Below, one piece after another: positions 45,891 through 55,329 of a stretch of 64,000 nucleotides of DNA (its first letter is position 1; each line of letters begins with the position of its first letter). Source of the DNA: Heloderma charlesbogerti (Eukaryota > Chordata > Lepidosauria > Squamata > Helodermatidae); contig JANEZZ010001900.1 of the NCBI GenBank assembly GCA_026122225.1, positions 1,200,771 to 1,264,770 of the forward strand. Direction: 5' to 3'. A program made the position numbers and the translations under genes. Below the pieces are notes generated by a model. The model was not told where the DNA came from. It searched no databases and saw nothing but the letters and a program-made list of their open reading frames with translations.

Positions 45891-48070
45891 GGCAAGTGTG
45901 AGCCTTACTGATTCTCCTATCCCTAGTATCTGTGGCTGTGGTCTGAGGATGATTCTGCTCATTCTTCTGGACCACTTTGCAGTTTTTGATATGATTGACC
46001 ACCTTCAGGATCACCTGTTGCCAGTGGGATATAGAAGACAGCTCCTATCTGATGGGTCAGTCCCAGAAAGTAGCACTAGCATGGGTCCAAAAATTTCTCC
46101 CACATTTTTTTACCATTCATGTTCAATTTGATAGACAAGAAATTGCTTTTGAAAATAAATTCAATGGTGAATAAATTTCAGAGAAATTCTCATGGGTTGG
46201 GTTTGGGATTCTTGGGCTTACCTTACTTAGGAGGTGGCCAAGGAGTGAGCACAAGTGTCCTGTTTTTCCTTGTACATTCACCTCTCTGGTGGCCTGTAGC
46301 CTCCTCAGCTTCCTACACTTCAATTAAAGCCCAGTTTAAGGGACCATGAGGCAATTCCTCCCACAGAGCTTTTTCAGATCAGGAGGTGCAGGCAGCCTGG
46401 GAGCCTAGCTGTGATTCGATAAGCTCAAAAACACCACAACCATAAATCATAAAACATTCTGAATGAGGCAGAACAATGGAAGCCTCTTTCATGGGGGAGA
46501 AAACTTCCAGGAAATTGGAGGACAGATTTTGGCAGAGCACCAACTCCACCTCATCCCTGGAGTTGGACACAACCCTGCCCCCACTTGCACTGTGGTGGAT
46601 GCAAATTGGGAGCCTGCCAGCCAAGACCATTGATGCTGTTGCAGCCCAAACCCCACCACCCCAAAAGACACCAAAAAAGAAGAAAGCTGTGCTACAAGCC
46701 TTGCCATTGCCAATGGAGCACCCTACCTGGGAGAAACTGTTGAGAATTTCTCCTCCTGCTGGAGAATTTCGGTGAAATGTTCTCCCAAATTTCTCTGCCC
46801 ACAATTAAGGTGGAGAATTTCAAGAGGTCATTTGTGCACAGCTCTAAGTAGCATTGGTTGATTACTGCTTTACCCCCTAGGCCTTCTCCTGTGATGTACC
46901 ACAAAGTTCTGTCTTGTTTCCAGTGCCATTAACAGGCAGCAGGTGGAAGAGATCGTAAGTTTGGAGTCTGGTGTCATCGTCATCTTTTTTTTTTAATTTT
47001 CAGCAAATCCACAAGCAGCTGTTCATTTCTTGAATAAATGCCTGATTATATGTCAGCAAACAAGCTGGACCTTAATTCAGACAAGACAGAGGTTATGATG
47101 CCAGGATGATGTAGGCCTGTTAGGCTCTTGGTTTTACTTTTTTGGATAGGGTCACTCTCCCCATAAAGTGTGTAGTGTTCTGCGGAAGTAGGGAGAACGC
47201 ATGGTGTGTAGTGTTCTTCAGGAGCAGGGATCCATCAGCCAGCAGGCCAAAGTCTTTCATGGTTTGCTAACTTTATATATTTACTCCTGCAAAGCATTCT
47301 CCGTGGGGCTGACAGTTCAGAAACTGCAACTTGTGCCACACATTGCATCTTACTTCCTGACAGGGAAGGGCTGCAGGGAAAATTTTGCTGCTATAGTGAC
47401 TCAGTTGCACTTATAGACTCATAGGGTTGGAAGGGGCCTACAAGACCATTGAGTCCAACCCCCTGCTCAGTGCAGGAAGCCTGATTCCCAGGCGGTCTCC
47501 CATCCAAGTACTAACCAGGCCTGACCCTGCTTAGCTTCCGAGATCAGACGAGATTGGGCACATCCAGCCCTGGTTGCTTATATGCTTCTGGAGACCAGAT
47601 CAAAGTGCTGGAGTATGCCTTTAAGCCCTAGTATGGTCTGGTATGTTGAAGAGCGCCTCCTTCTATTTGTTTCTCCACATTCCCTCAGTCTGCAGGGAAG
47701 GTGCTGCTGTGGCTCCTGACTATTACAGAGATGAAGACTGCAAGGATGTGGAGCTGGGCCATCAGTGTCATGTTGCCCCTGCTTTGAAACACACTTCCAT
47801 TGGTTTCGTGTTCCATCTGACTGATCTGCTCACATTTGGACCACTGATCCCAACCTGGATTCCTTAGAAAAATGTTTAATCATGGCCGAAGGTGATTGGA
47901 TGTTGACTTTTTTTCCTTCTGCACTTGCCTTTTAGGACATTCATATAGCTTTGTTATAAGTGTAGTTGTGAAGGTTCACATTCTCTTTTAAAACCTTGTT
48001 GTACTTTACATTGTTTTCTAGTATTGCTAAACTGCTCTTGCCATGTCATGAGGGAGACAGAGAATGCAGT
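45890..48070 (+). mobile_element. old L2-clade LINE, interrupted
   Basis: Fragments in L2 order: TTCTGGACCACTTTGCAGTT (RT core, FAVFDMIDHL) at 45,966; CAAACAAGCTGGACCTTAAT with GACAAGACAGAGGTTATGAT near 47,060; ACAGTTCAGAAACTGCAACT near 47,310; and the 3' coding and tail region from 47,575 to about 48,070. All frames are broken. The block 46,362-46,853 has weak inverted ends (AGAGCT...) and looks inserted. Confidence 0.6.
47404..47580 (-). mobile_element. 5S-rRNA-derived repeat
   Basis: Read on the minus strand, about 47,487-47,560 contains TCTGATCTCGGAAGCTAAGC and TAGTACTTGGATGGGAGACC, which are internal segments of 5S rRNA. It is fused to a CTCATAGGGTTGGAAGGGGC...CTGCTCAGTGCAGG segment, so it is a repeat rather than a functional 5S gene. 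It is inserted in the old L2. Confidence 0.8.
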
Positions 48071-48079
48071 ATAGAACTG

Positions 48080-48820
48080 TTAGAAGGACTAAATTACAAC
48101 CATGCATTTCATCCAGCTTGAGAACAATGAAAAAAAAGTCCTTTTAGGAGAGGGACAAATACTTTAGAGATTCATCTTGCTTAGTCTTGGTGTTAATGAT
48201 GTCATAATGTATCAGTTATGATGTCACTGATTTCATAAGTAAACACTGTTACCTAGTTATTCATAACCCAGTTCAACTCCCATTGGTGCAGCAAGCTGGT
48301 GTAAGGTAAGCTCTATCAAATGGCAGTTCAGTTAAAGGATAAAACATCTTTAAAATATACCTGAGGGCCAAATGAGACAAGATGCTGTGAAATCAGATCT
48401 CTTGCCATTTTGACTGTATGTGTTTTATTTCAAAGCAACCATCTACATATTCTACTCCCTGGGGTGAATAATAGCTTGTGTGTGTGGGGGGGGGATTTCT
48501 ATCAGGAAAATGGTGCAGTGGGAAAGGATTCATCAGCTTCCCTCCCACAGTGCCATCCCTGATCTGATACCACCTGTAGATGATGATGATGATAATAATA
48601 ACAATAATAATAATTTAAAAACTAGGAATGGCTTATGTGGCCTAGATTTCTGTGTTTCACTGAGGCTCTGAGTTCTTAAAACAAAATAGACCTCATTAAC
48701 CAGGGAAATATCAAATTAAAGGGCACTCTTCAAAATACAGGGTTTAAAAGAGATTTCTGGATAATGTTACTTATATTTTACCCAGTACATGTAAATTATC
48801 AAATTATTATATATTGCGGT
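48080..48820. other. unassigned sequence with (GAT)n/(AAT)n run
   Basis: A GATGATGAT...AATAATAAT run spans about 48,572-48,614. No gene until the promoter of gene C. Confidence 0.5.
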
Positions 48821-48826
48821 TCATGA

Positions 48827-48837
48827 TATAACATAAA
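48827..48837 (+). promoter_or_regulatory. weak TATA-like box of gene C (TATAACATAAA)
   Basis: The only TATA-like element at a sensible distance, 150 nt before the gene C ATG. It is weaker than those of B and D. Confidence 0.35.
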
Positions 48838-48923
48838 GGCAGAATGACTATCCACAAAAGGCCTGTTGCAGTTAGTTTGTTTGTTTGCATTTATCAGAAT
48901 AATATCAACCATCATAACAGGGG

Positions 48924-48953
48924 ATGACTGATGAAATTCCTAGCTCTACCTGA
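48924..48953 (+). promoter_or_regulatory. upstream ORF in the leader of gene C
   Basis: A ten-codon frame (MTDEIPSST, stop) ends 24 nt before the gene C start. Confidence 0.4.
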
Positions 48954-48977
48954 GGCTGAAAACCTGGAAAAGGAATT

Positions 48978-50128
48978 ATGTCAAAACATGTACGCCAGAG
49001 CAGCAGAAGCCGAAGAGCGCTTCGTAGTAGGAGAATAAAACGTAGGAAGAGACCTGCTAGAAGACACCGGAGGCAGCACAAGAGAAGTATTTTTTTAAAA
49101 AATCACTAATTGGCTTCTTCTGAAAGGCCCATTAAGAAATGCTGACATCAACCATTCACAGTAAAAACTCAAGAGGCACCATTTAGGGAGGCAGTCACAC
49201 CTCTTTCCTCTGTCTTTCAGTTTACATGAGATTATTTCTTAGTAGTACCTCTAATATATTCGTTCATTTTTTATTGTTTAAAAATGTATAGTCCTCAAAG
49301 CTTTATATAATAAAAAGATAAATTGTTCGATCCAGACAAAGTTAGTTGAATTTATCTCCCACTAAAATCAATGGGACAAATTAATCATGACTAAAGTCCC
49401 ATTCATTTCAATGGGAATTAAATTCAACTAACTTTACCTGCATCCAACTTAATAATGTCTTGGTTATTTAAAAAAAAAAACACCACATAACCATGATAAA
49501 TTCTCTGAAAAGATGTTACTTTTCTAACAGTTTAGCCTTCTGTATATCCAAGACAAAGCCTTTGAACATTGCCAAGAAACTTGGAATACCTTGACCTTTT
49601 TGAAATTTCTCACCGTCACCCCACCACCCCTTGCAACTACTGAACCCTGAAATGGCATCCCTGTAAAACACACACACACACACACTACAGAAAACATAAT
49701 GCCATAAGATTTTATCTGGCTCTGTAGTTGGCTGAGGGCTAATAGGTACACGTGAATCCTAAGGAAAATAGAAGAGCAGACTTGATTCCAGATCTGAACA
49801 TGACTTGACAGAGACTGGTGGAGTGAGCAGGGGGGATATTTACAAGAATATGAGACCTTCGTGAATCCCATCATAAGATGACTGAAGGATTGTGGGGTCA
49901 TATGATTCAGCCCACAGCATGTCCTTTGCTGAGGCTTTTTACTTGTGAGCCAAAGCAAGTCTCTCCATTCTGGAGAGCTGGCAATTCCATAAGGGACAAA
50001 ATTGTTACAAGGGAAAATAAATGTCATTTGAGGTTTGGTTTCTTTCCTTCACATGCATTCGTTTCCTTTTCTCTCTCATTTCAGTCAGACGCCAATCCCA
50101 TTACCGGAAGAGCTCAGTCTCAGCCTAG
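48978..50128 (+). CDS. gene C: Arg-rich transition-protein/protamine-like protein
   Basis: Two exons: 48,978-49,086 (36 codons plus one base) and 50,085-50,128 (44 nt with TAG). The phase-1 intron is 998 nt, enlarged by a MITE and a CA run. Donor AGAA/GTATTT is weaker than in the other genes; the acceptor CTCTCATTTCAG follows a long pyrimidine tract. The 50-residue product (18 Arg, 5 Lys) starts MSKHVRQSSRSRRALRSRRI, continues KRRKRPARRHRRQHKR and ends RRQSHYRKSSVSA. ATG context and first codons are almost identical to gene D. An alternative acceptor four bases downstream (CAGTCAG) opens a different 52-codon tail (NANPITGRAQSQPSLTQ...) that stops inside the AATAAA; I prefer the first because it keeps a basic tail and the 44-nt exon seen in gene A. 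Without splicing the frame ends after 44 codons, so splicing itself should be tested. Confidence 0.75.
49327..49452. mobile_element. MITE inside the gene C intron
   Basis: AAAGTTAGTTGAATTTATC on the left pairs with AATTAAATTCAACTAACTTT on the right, around AATCAATGGGAC / CATTTCAATGGGA blocks. It explains part of the larger intron of gene C. Confidence 0.65.
49665..49686. repeat. (CA)n in gene C intron
   Basis: Run of ACACAC within the same intron. Confidence 0.85.
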
Positions 50129-50241
50129 CCTCACTCAGTTCCTGAAGTCAGACAATGGCCACTCCCATAAAAGCATGTTGGAAGACCAGGACCATGGGAG
50201 GAGCCTGAAGCACCAAGCAGTTGCAACCATGTATGCCAGGC

Positions 50242-50247
50242 AATAAA
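50242..50247 (+). terminator. poly(A) signal of gene C (AATAAA)
   Basis: AATAAA in GGCAATAAAGC, 113 nt after the preferred stop codon. Confidence 0.7.
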
Positions 50248-50264
50248 GCATTTGAGCACCACTT

Positions 50265-50800
50265 GGACTTCTTTTGGTCTTCTTATAAATGGGGTTGCCC
50301 TAAAGCCAGTCTGACCACAGGCCAGGATTTGTCAAAAAGATACCAAGAAGGTTCTTTGGTGGGCCTGGGGGTGGGTGGGCTCAAGTCAGTTATAAGTGAA
50401 GAACTTCCCTTGATAACGAGACACATCTTAAAACACATCTGGAACAATATATTGATGCAGCTGTTTTTTGTTTTTTGTTTGTCTTGTCACCCAGAGTATC
50501 TCACTGTGAGTCACTGTTTATACAAAGCAGCATCCCACACAGAGAAATAGCAGTTGAACTCCTATTGCCGGGGGTGGGATGAGGTCATGTTTGGGTAATT
50601 TTGCTGCATCAGGATAGGGACTGGGGCTTAAGGTCAAATCTGCCTCCAATTTGAATTCAGAAAAATAATATGCCCCAGAACTGAGACGTTTGGGAAATAC
50701 TGAAACAAACGTAACACGTTCGATATGTGGACAGGCTGTACTGAGGGAGATGAGAGGGGGAAGCAGGGCCAATCCACCAACCCCGCTGAAAGGTTTATTT
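50265..50800. other. unassigned sequence
   Basis: No gene or repeat recognised between gene C and the next retroelement tail. Confidence 0.5.
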
Positions 50801-50945
50801 TCCCCCCTCTTCCCTCCGCATTCCTTTTTCCTTGTGTGTCATGTCTTTTTAGATTGTAAGCATGTTACAATTGCAGGGACTGTCTTGCTTTACTGATTAT
50901 TTGTATGCTGCTTTGGGAGCCTGCTCTGGGATAAAAAAAAAAAAT
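50800..50945 (+). mobile_element. short retroelement 3' end with poly(A)
   Basis: Contains TTTTTAGATTGTAAGCATG, GCAGGGACTGTCTTGC and GGGATAAAAAAAA, the same family as 28,880-29,045. Confidence 0.6.
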
Positions 50946-50977
50946 ACTTTACATACATACATAAAGCCTGCAACCCT

Positions 50978-51791
50978 AGGGATGTCAGAGAATTTCGCCA
51001 CGAATCTCAGGGAGGCCGAATGCCAGCGCATTCAGCCCCCCAAAATCGGTGGCGAAATGGTCTGCCCCCCCGCCCCCCCCGGGACAGGACTTACCTTGGG
51101 TGAATCTCCCTGGTGGCGGTGGCGGCTCCAGTGGTGGTTCAGTGGTGGTTTGGCGGCGGCGGAGGCGGTGGCAGCTGGTCTTCCGACTGGCTGCCGCCGC
51201 CGCCATTTCCAAGTTAAAAAAAAAAAAAGTGATAGGCTACGTAAAGATTTACATAGCCTATCACGACTAGATTTTCAAAAATTCTGTGATAGGCTATGTA
51301 ACTGTTTACGTAGCCTACCATGGCTGAGTGAAAACAAAAAACAAAACCGCGCATACGCAAATGGTTTTTTTAGCGTCTACGCTATTTGCGTTCCCCTTAT
51401 TTTTGCCGTAGTCTACATAAATGTTTACGTAGACTAGACGTGCCAAAATAAGGAATGCAAATGGCAGCACCCATGGGCACCGCCATTTGCATATGCACGG
51501 TTTTTGTTTTCGTTTTCACTCAGCCGTGATAGGCTACGCAAACATTTACGTAGCCTATCATGGCTGACTGCAGGGACTCAAACGGCGGCGGCTAGGGCCG
51601 CCGCCATTTGCAGTCCCAGCAGGACAGGATTCGCAGCGGGAGGGATGGGACGTCTCCCCCCCGGCCAGAATTTTGGGGGGGAGGGACGGGGCACCTCCCC
51701 CCTGGCCAGAATTTCGGGGGGGAGGGACGGAGTGCCTCCCCCCACCGTGAATCAGATTTCGTCACAGGTAAGTGACTTTCCTACATCCCTA
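50978..51791. mobile_element. hAT-type element built of four hairpins
   Basis: Ends AGGGATG (50,978) and CATCCCTA (to 51,791) match the termini of 5,721-6,113; flanks GCAACCCT (50,970-50,977) and TCAACCCT (51,792-51,799) agree at seven of eight bases. Inside are four hairpins of the form GATAGGCTACGTAAA/TTTACGTAGCCTATC or a close variant: 51,229-51,264, 51,286-51,321, 51,407-51,435 and 51,526-51,560. A larger dyad joins GGCTGAGTGAAAACAAAAAA at 51,322 to the reverse complement ending at 51,525. No transposase. Apparent open frames across it are repeat-derived. Confidence 0.75.
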
Positions 51792-51820
51792 TCAACCCTA
51801 AACATACTTGTTAGAGAGAA

Positions 51821-53055
51821 GGGCCAATCTACACTTACAGGTTTTTTTTGCTTCCAATGAGGTTTCACCGCCTGTCTTTCATACTACGCAGTACCCGCTT
51901 CAAATTGGAACCAGAATTTCCCACTTCTGTGTTCCCACTTTCAATACCCTAATATCTTGGTATTTCCCCTTAATGTACTCTGATTTTCTGCCTTCGCTAC
52001 CGTATCTGGTCATAGTCCCCTCACCTGCCTGTCCATATACAGCAGTGTTTGTATTTCCCCCCTGTCCAACCACAGCTCTTGACGGCCCCATGTCGTCTTC
52101 CAGCTATTGATTGCATAGCTTCCTCAGGACTCAGTGTTCCCTCAGCAACAAGCAAAGGGCTGGATAAGCATGTGCTTGTCTGATCTCAGAAGCTAAGCAG
52201 GGTCAGCCCCGGTCAGTAGTTGGATGGGCGATCGCCTGAGAATCAGGCTTCCTGCATTGAGCAGGGGGTTGTTCTATCCCTTCAAATGAGATGAAGTTTT
52301 ACCCCCTTCTATCCCCCATTTCAGCTGTTGTTTTTTAATTAAGGCGTTATCTCCGAAGAATCATGGCTTCTCCATGATTCCCCCCACCCTAATTCAGGCA
52401 TGATCTTTGAAGATTCGAAGATTTGAAGCTTCAAATCTTCAAATTTTTGAATCTTCGAATTTTTGAATCTTCAAAGATCATGCCTGAATTGGGGGGGGGG
52501 GAATCGTGGAGAAGTCACGATTCTTTGAAGATAGCACCTTAATTTTTTTTTTAAAAAACAGCCGAAGTGGGTGATAGAAGGGGGTAAAACTTAGTCTCAT
52601 TTGAAGGGATAGAACAACCCCCTGCTCAGTGCAGGAAGCCTGATTCCCAGGTGGTTGCCCATCCAACTACTGACCAGGGCCAACCCTGCTTAGCTTCCGA
52701 GATCAGACAAGCCTGCGCACATCCAGCCCTTTGCTTGTTGCTAAGGAAACATTGAGTGCTAAGGAAGCTATACGATCAGTAGCCAGAAGTCAACATGGGG
52801 CCGTCAAGAGCTGTGAGCATGGTGGGCGTGGAATCAGCAGAAACAGGAAGAGCTTCTGATCCTCCAATGAGAGTCTCTGTCTTTAAGAGCAGGAAAACAG
52901 CACAGCGCTCGAGTGTGAACTGAGCTTGCGCATTCGATGAAGCACCGCAATGGGGAAAATGGGTGAGTGTGGATAATCACGTTTTAATGCAAGAGCGTTT
53001 AACCCGACAGGACACCAAATTCATTGCGATGGTGGGTGCGGGTGTAGATTGGCCC
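51821..53055. mobile_element. 1.2-kb foldback element with 5S-rRNA-like sequence in both arms
   Basis: Inverted ends GGGCCAATCTACAC (51,821-51,834) and GTGTAGATTGGCCC (53,042-53,055). Arms pair over long stretches: CACAGCTCTTGACGGCCCCA near 52,070 with TGGGGCCGTCAAGAGCTGTG near 52,797; CAACAAGCAAAGGGCTGG near 52,146 with its complement near 52,724; and so on to a centre near 52,450 rich in GAAGATT/AATCTTC. In each arm a 5S-rRNA-like segment (CTGATCTCAGAAGCTAAGCA, then GTAGTTGGATGGGCGA on the left) lies in mirror orientation. No coding sequence. A target duplication was not found. Confidence 0.8.
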
Positions 53056-53266
53056 TAGGTCCTGTTGAGTTCAGTGGGATTTACTTCTGAATAAACATGT
53101 TTAGGGTTGCACGACATGACAATATCAAACCACAATGACTGGTGGATTTAGGATTGCTCAAAATTTTATAAAGTCATGCAGTGACTTACTCAGAAGTAAA
53201 TCCTGCTAAGTTGAAGGGGATTTATTCCCTAGCAAATGTTTAGGATTGTTTGCGATTGCAGCCTTA

Positions 53267-53354
53267 GTGCAGTCCTGTACAAGTCTACTCAGAAGTAAGC
53301 CCCTCTGAATTCAATGGGACTTACTTTCAGGCAAGTGTGTATAGGATTGCAGCC
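53267..53354. mobile_element. 88-bp MITE with TTA duplication
   Basis: GTGCAGTCCTGTAC and GTATAGGATTGCAGCC ends with an internal TCAATGGGACTTACTT block, flanked by TTA at 53,264-53,266 and 53,355-53,357. Partial relatives lie at 53,055-53,260. Confidence 0.65.
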
Positions 53355-53359
53355 TTAAT

Positions 53360-54380
53360 TTGCATTTCAAAATTCAAAATGTATTTCAACTGGAGCACCA
53401 TCAGTTGTATAAATATCCAGGATTTCAAGGACTCCCAAAGCAGTTCCCCCCCCCCGCACCTAACATAAAAAGAATCCTAGGTTATTTAATCTGCAGCTCC
53501 AATTTCAAAAGTAACCCATATCACTGAGAAAAAAATGGACTTTATTTCCTATTACATAAATGCCCTGCCTCTTGTCAATGCCATGCATACAGATTCTGTA
53601 ACTGTATAACATAAACAGTTGGGAATATATATGAAGAAGACCACCAAGTATTTAAGTATGAATGATCACATTCACAACACTGACATTTTTGTCATTGCTT
53701 TCAATGGCCATTCGAGAAATCAAACAGATACTGATGGGTTCACGTAAGTGTCCTTGAAAAACAATATCTATGTCCCCAATCTCTCCAGCACTCTCTGTCA
53801 TGCATAAGACCTACTGCTTCCTTGCTCAACAACCAGTGACCAAGTAGGCAGCGACATCTCCTCCTCCCCACTTTCATTATCTGAGCCAGAGCAAGGGGCA
53901 GGTGCCAAAGCAGGTGAAGTGGTGAAGAGGAGGAGCAACTCCGTCAGACTCTTGTCAGTGGGCCCCCACTGGGGTGTGGGCCCTCAGCAGGTGCCCAAGC
54001 ATGCCTACCCTTGATGCCGGCCTGGCCATGAAAAAGCACCCATTGCCTTGATCACGTCAACAGTTGCCACTGTTACCCTTGATCAAGCAAGGAGGAAGAA
54101 AGGTGGCGTGAATAAAACAGGTGATTGAAAAGGAACTGCACTTCACTATGACGGTGAGGGTGATCTTCCATTTTGATATGTCATATCTGATCTTGGTCTA
54201 TTATTATTATTTGATTATTATCTAATAATCAGCTGACTTTGAACAGTCTAAATAAAATCCAGGGAAATGTTGTTTTATTGAAAGCAACAAAATAAGGGGC
54301 TACTGCAATTACGGTTTTCCACCAATACCTGGTTATTACTATATATGGTCATATTTCAGCACACAATAGGCCACTGTTAC
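53360..54380. other. unassigned sequence before gene D
   Basis: C-run near 53,448; otherwise no gene. An AAGCAAGGAGGAAGAAAGGTGG stretch near 54,085 resembles an exon end but has no in-frame start (ATGAAAAAGCACCCATTGCC stops at once) and is rejected as a gene. Confidence 0.4.
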
Positions 54381-54386
54381 AGTTTT

Positions 54387-54395
54387 TATAAAAGG
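54387..54395 (+). promoter_or_regulatory. TATA box of gene D (TATAAAAGG)
   Basis: A consensus TATA box 122 nt before the ATG, predicting a transcription start near 54,417. Confidence 0.65.
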
Positions 54396-54471
54396 AGGAG
54401 ATTGGGTGTCATTGCTTCAGAAACTCACAGAACATCAGAGTGGACAGCTTGGCTGTACAGGCCATGCGATA

Positions 54472-54495
54472 ATGTCTCTGCTCCTGGAATCTTGA
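54472..54495 (+). promoter_or_regulatory. upstream ORF in the leader of gene D
   Basis: An eight-codon frame (MSLLLES, stop) ends 13 nt before the gene D start. A shorter ATG-CGA-TAA precedes it at 54,464. Confidence 0.45.
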
Positions 54496-54508
54496 AATAT
54501 CAAGGAAG

Positions 54509-54831
54509 ATGTCAAAACGTGTATCTTGCAAAAACCCTGAACGTAAAGTTCCTCCAAGCAGGAGGAACAAAAGGTGCAGGATCATCTATGATGCACCCCT
54601 AAAGAAGAAGAAAGGTAAATGTCACTTAGTATTATATTGGGTGGGCATCCTATCCTTGGCAAATAATCAGGATAGAAGCCAGTTCCAAGTTAATGAGCAC
54701 AAAGAAGTTCTGCTGTACATATGAAAGAACAATGCTTTAATAATCAATACTGGTTTTTGTTGTGTTTGCTTTGGACAGGGTATGTACGTGTCTGTGCCAC
54801 ATACTACTACTGGAAAGGAGGAAAGAAGTAA
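54509..54831 (+). CDS. gene D: Lys/Arg-rich transition-protein-like protein
   Basis: Two exons: 54,509-54,614 (35 codons plus one base) and 54,779-54,831 (53 nt with TAA) across a 164-nt phase-1 intron (donor AAAG/GTAAAT, acceptor TTTGGACAG). The 52-residue product starts MSKRVSCKNPERKVPPSRRN, then KRCRIIYDAPLKKKK, and exon 2 adds GYVRVCATYYYWKGGKK. It has 11 Lys and 7 Arg, so it is less Arg-biased than gene B, as transition proteins are compared with protamines. Three Cys (7, 23, 41) and an aromatic tail are unusual; the YYY block also ends gene A, suggesting common ancestry. Start region matches gene C. A clear TATA box and AATAAA frame the transcript. Reading past the donor gives only 71 codons, so splicing is the better model. 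Role inferred: spermatid chromatin condensation. Confidence 0.78.
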
Positions 54832-54879
54832 TTTCCAGTGATTCGCTTTCCCCTACCCAGAAATGCCATCATTTGTGGC

Positions 54880-54885
54880 AATAAA
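54880..54885 (+). terminator. poly(A) signal of gene D (AATAAA)
   Basis: AATAAA in GGCAATAAATC, 48 nt after the stop codon, giving a very short 3' UTR. Confidence 0.7.
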
Positions 54886-54997
54886 TCTCTACCAGGCATC
54901 TTCCATGTTAAGAAAACTCATCAGATAAGCCGTCAATAAGCTGAGGGAAGAACGCAAGATCCAGGAGCTCTCCTATTACAGGAGCGATGCTAGGCCT

Positions 54998-55021
54998 GTC
55001 TGTCTGTCTGTCTGTCTGTCA
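54998..55021. repeat. (TCTG)n simple repeat
   Basis: About six TCTG tetranucleotides. Confidence 0.9.
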
Positions 55022-55329
55022 ATACACACATAAAAAAGCGTTGTGTCTGGTGTCACCCTAAATATTTCATTCTCTTTATTTGTATAGCATCATTATGTAT
55101 TTCTGGCTTAACTGATCCATTAGCATGTTAATGAAATTTACCTAAAAGGAAAAGTGGAGGAATCAAATTGAGCACACAACAAAGGTCATATGAACACAAA
55201 GTAACATTTCCTGTATGAATTATTTTAGAACAAAAGATATGCATATTTTTTCCTTACAGCATATACAATTATTTCCTAGCCTATTGTATAAGAGTATAAT
55301 CACACTTACGCTCAGTATTTCACATACAA

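Noticed and set aside
46123..46323. Minus-strand basic stretch (KCRKLRRLQATRE) followed by a GTAAGC donor
   Set aside because: No ATG start (the frame opens with TTG) and it sits at the edge of an insert within an old L2 LINE.
47487..47560. 5S rRNA gene candidate
   Set aside because: Only internal 5S segments are present and they are fused to repeat sequence; the complete 120-nt gene is absent.
54060..54125. AGGAGGAAGAAAGGTGG resembling an exon 1 end with GT donor
   Set aside because: No in-frame ATG; the only nearby start stops after seven codons and no second exon follows.
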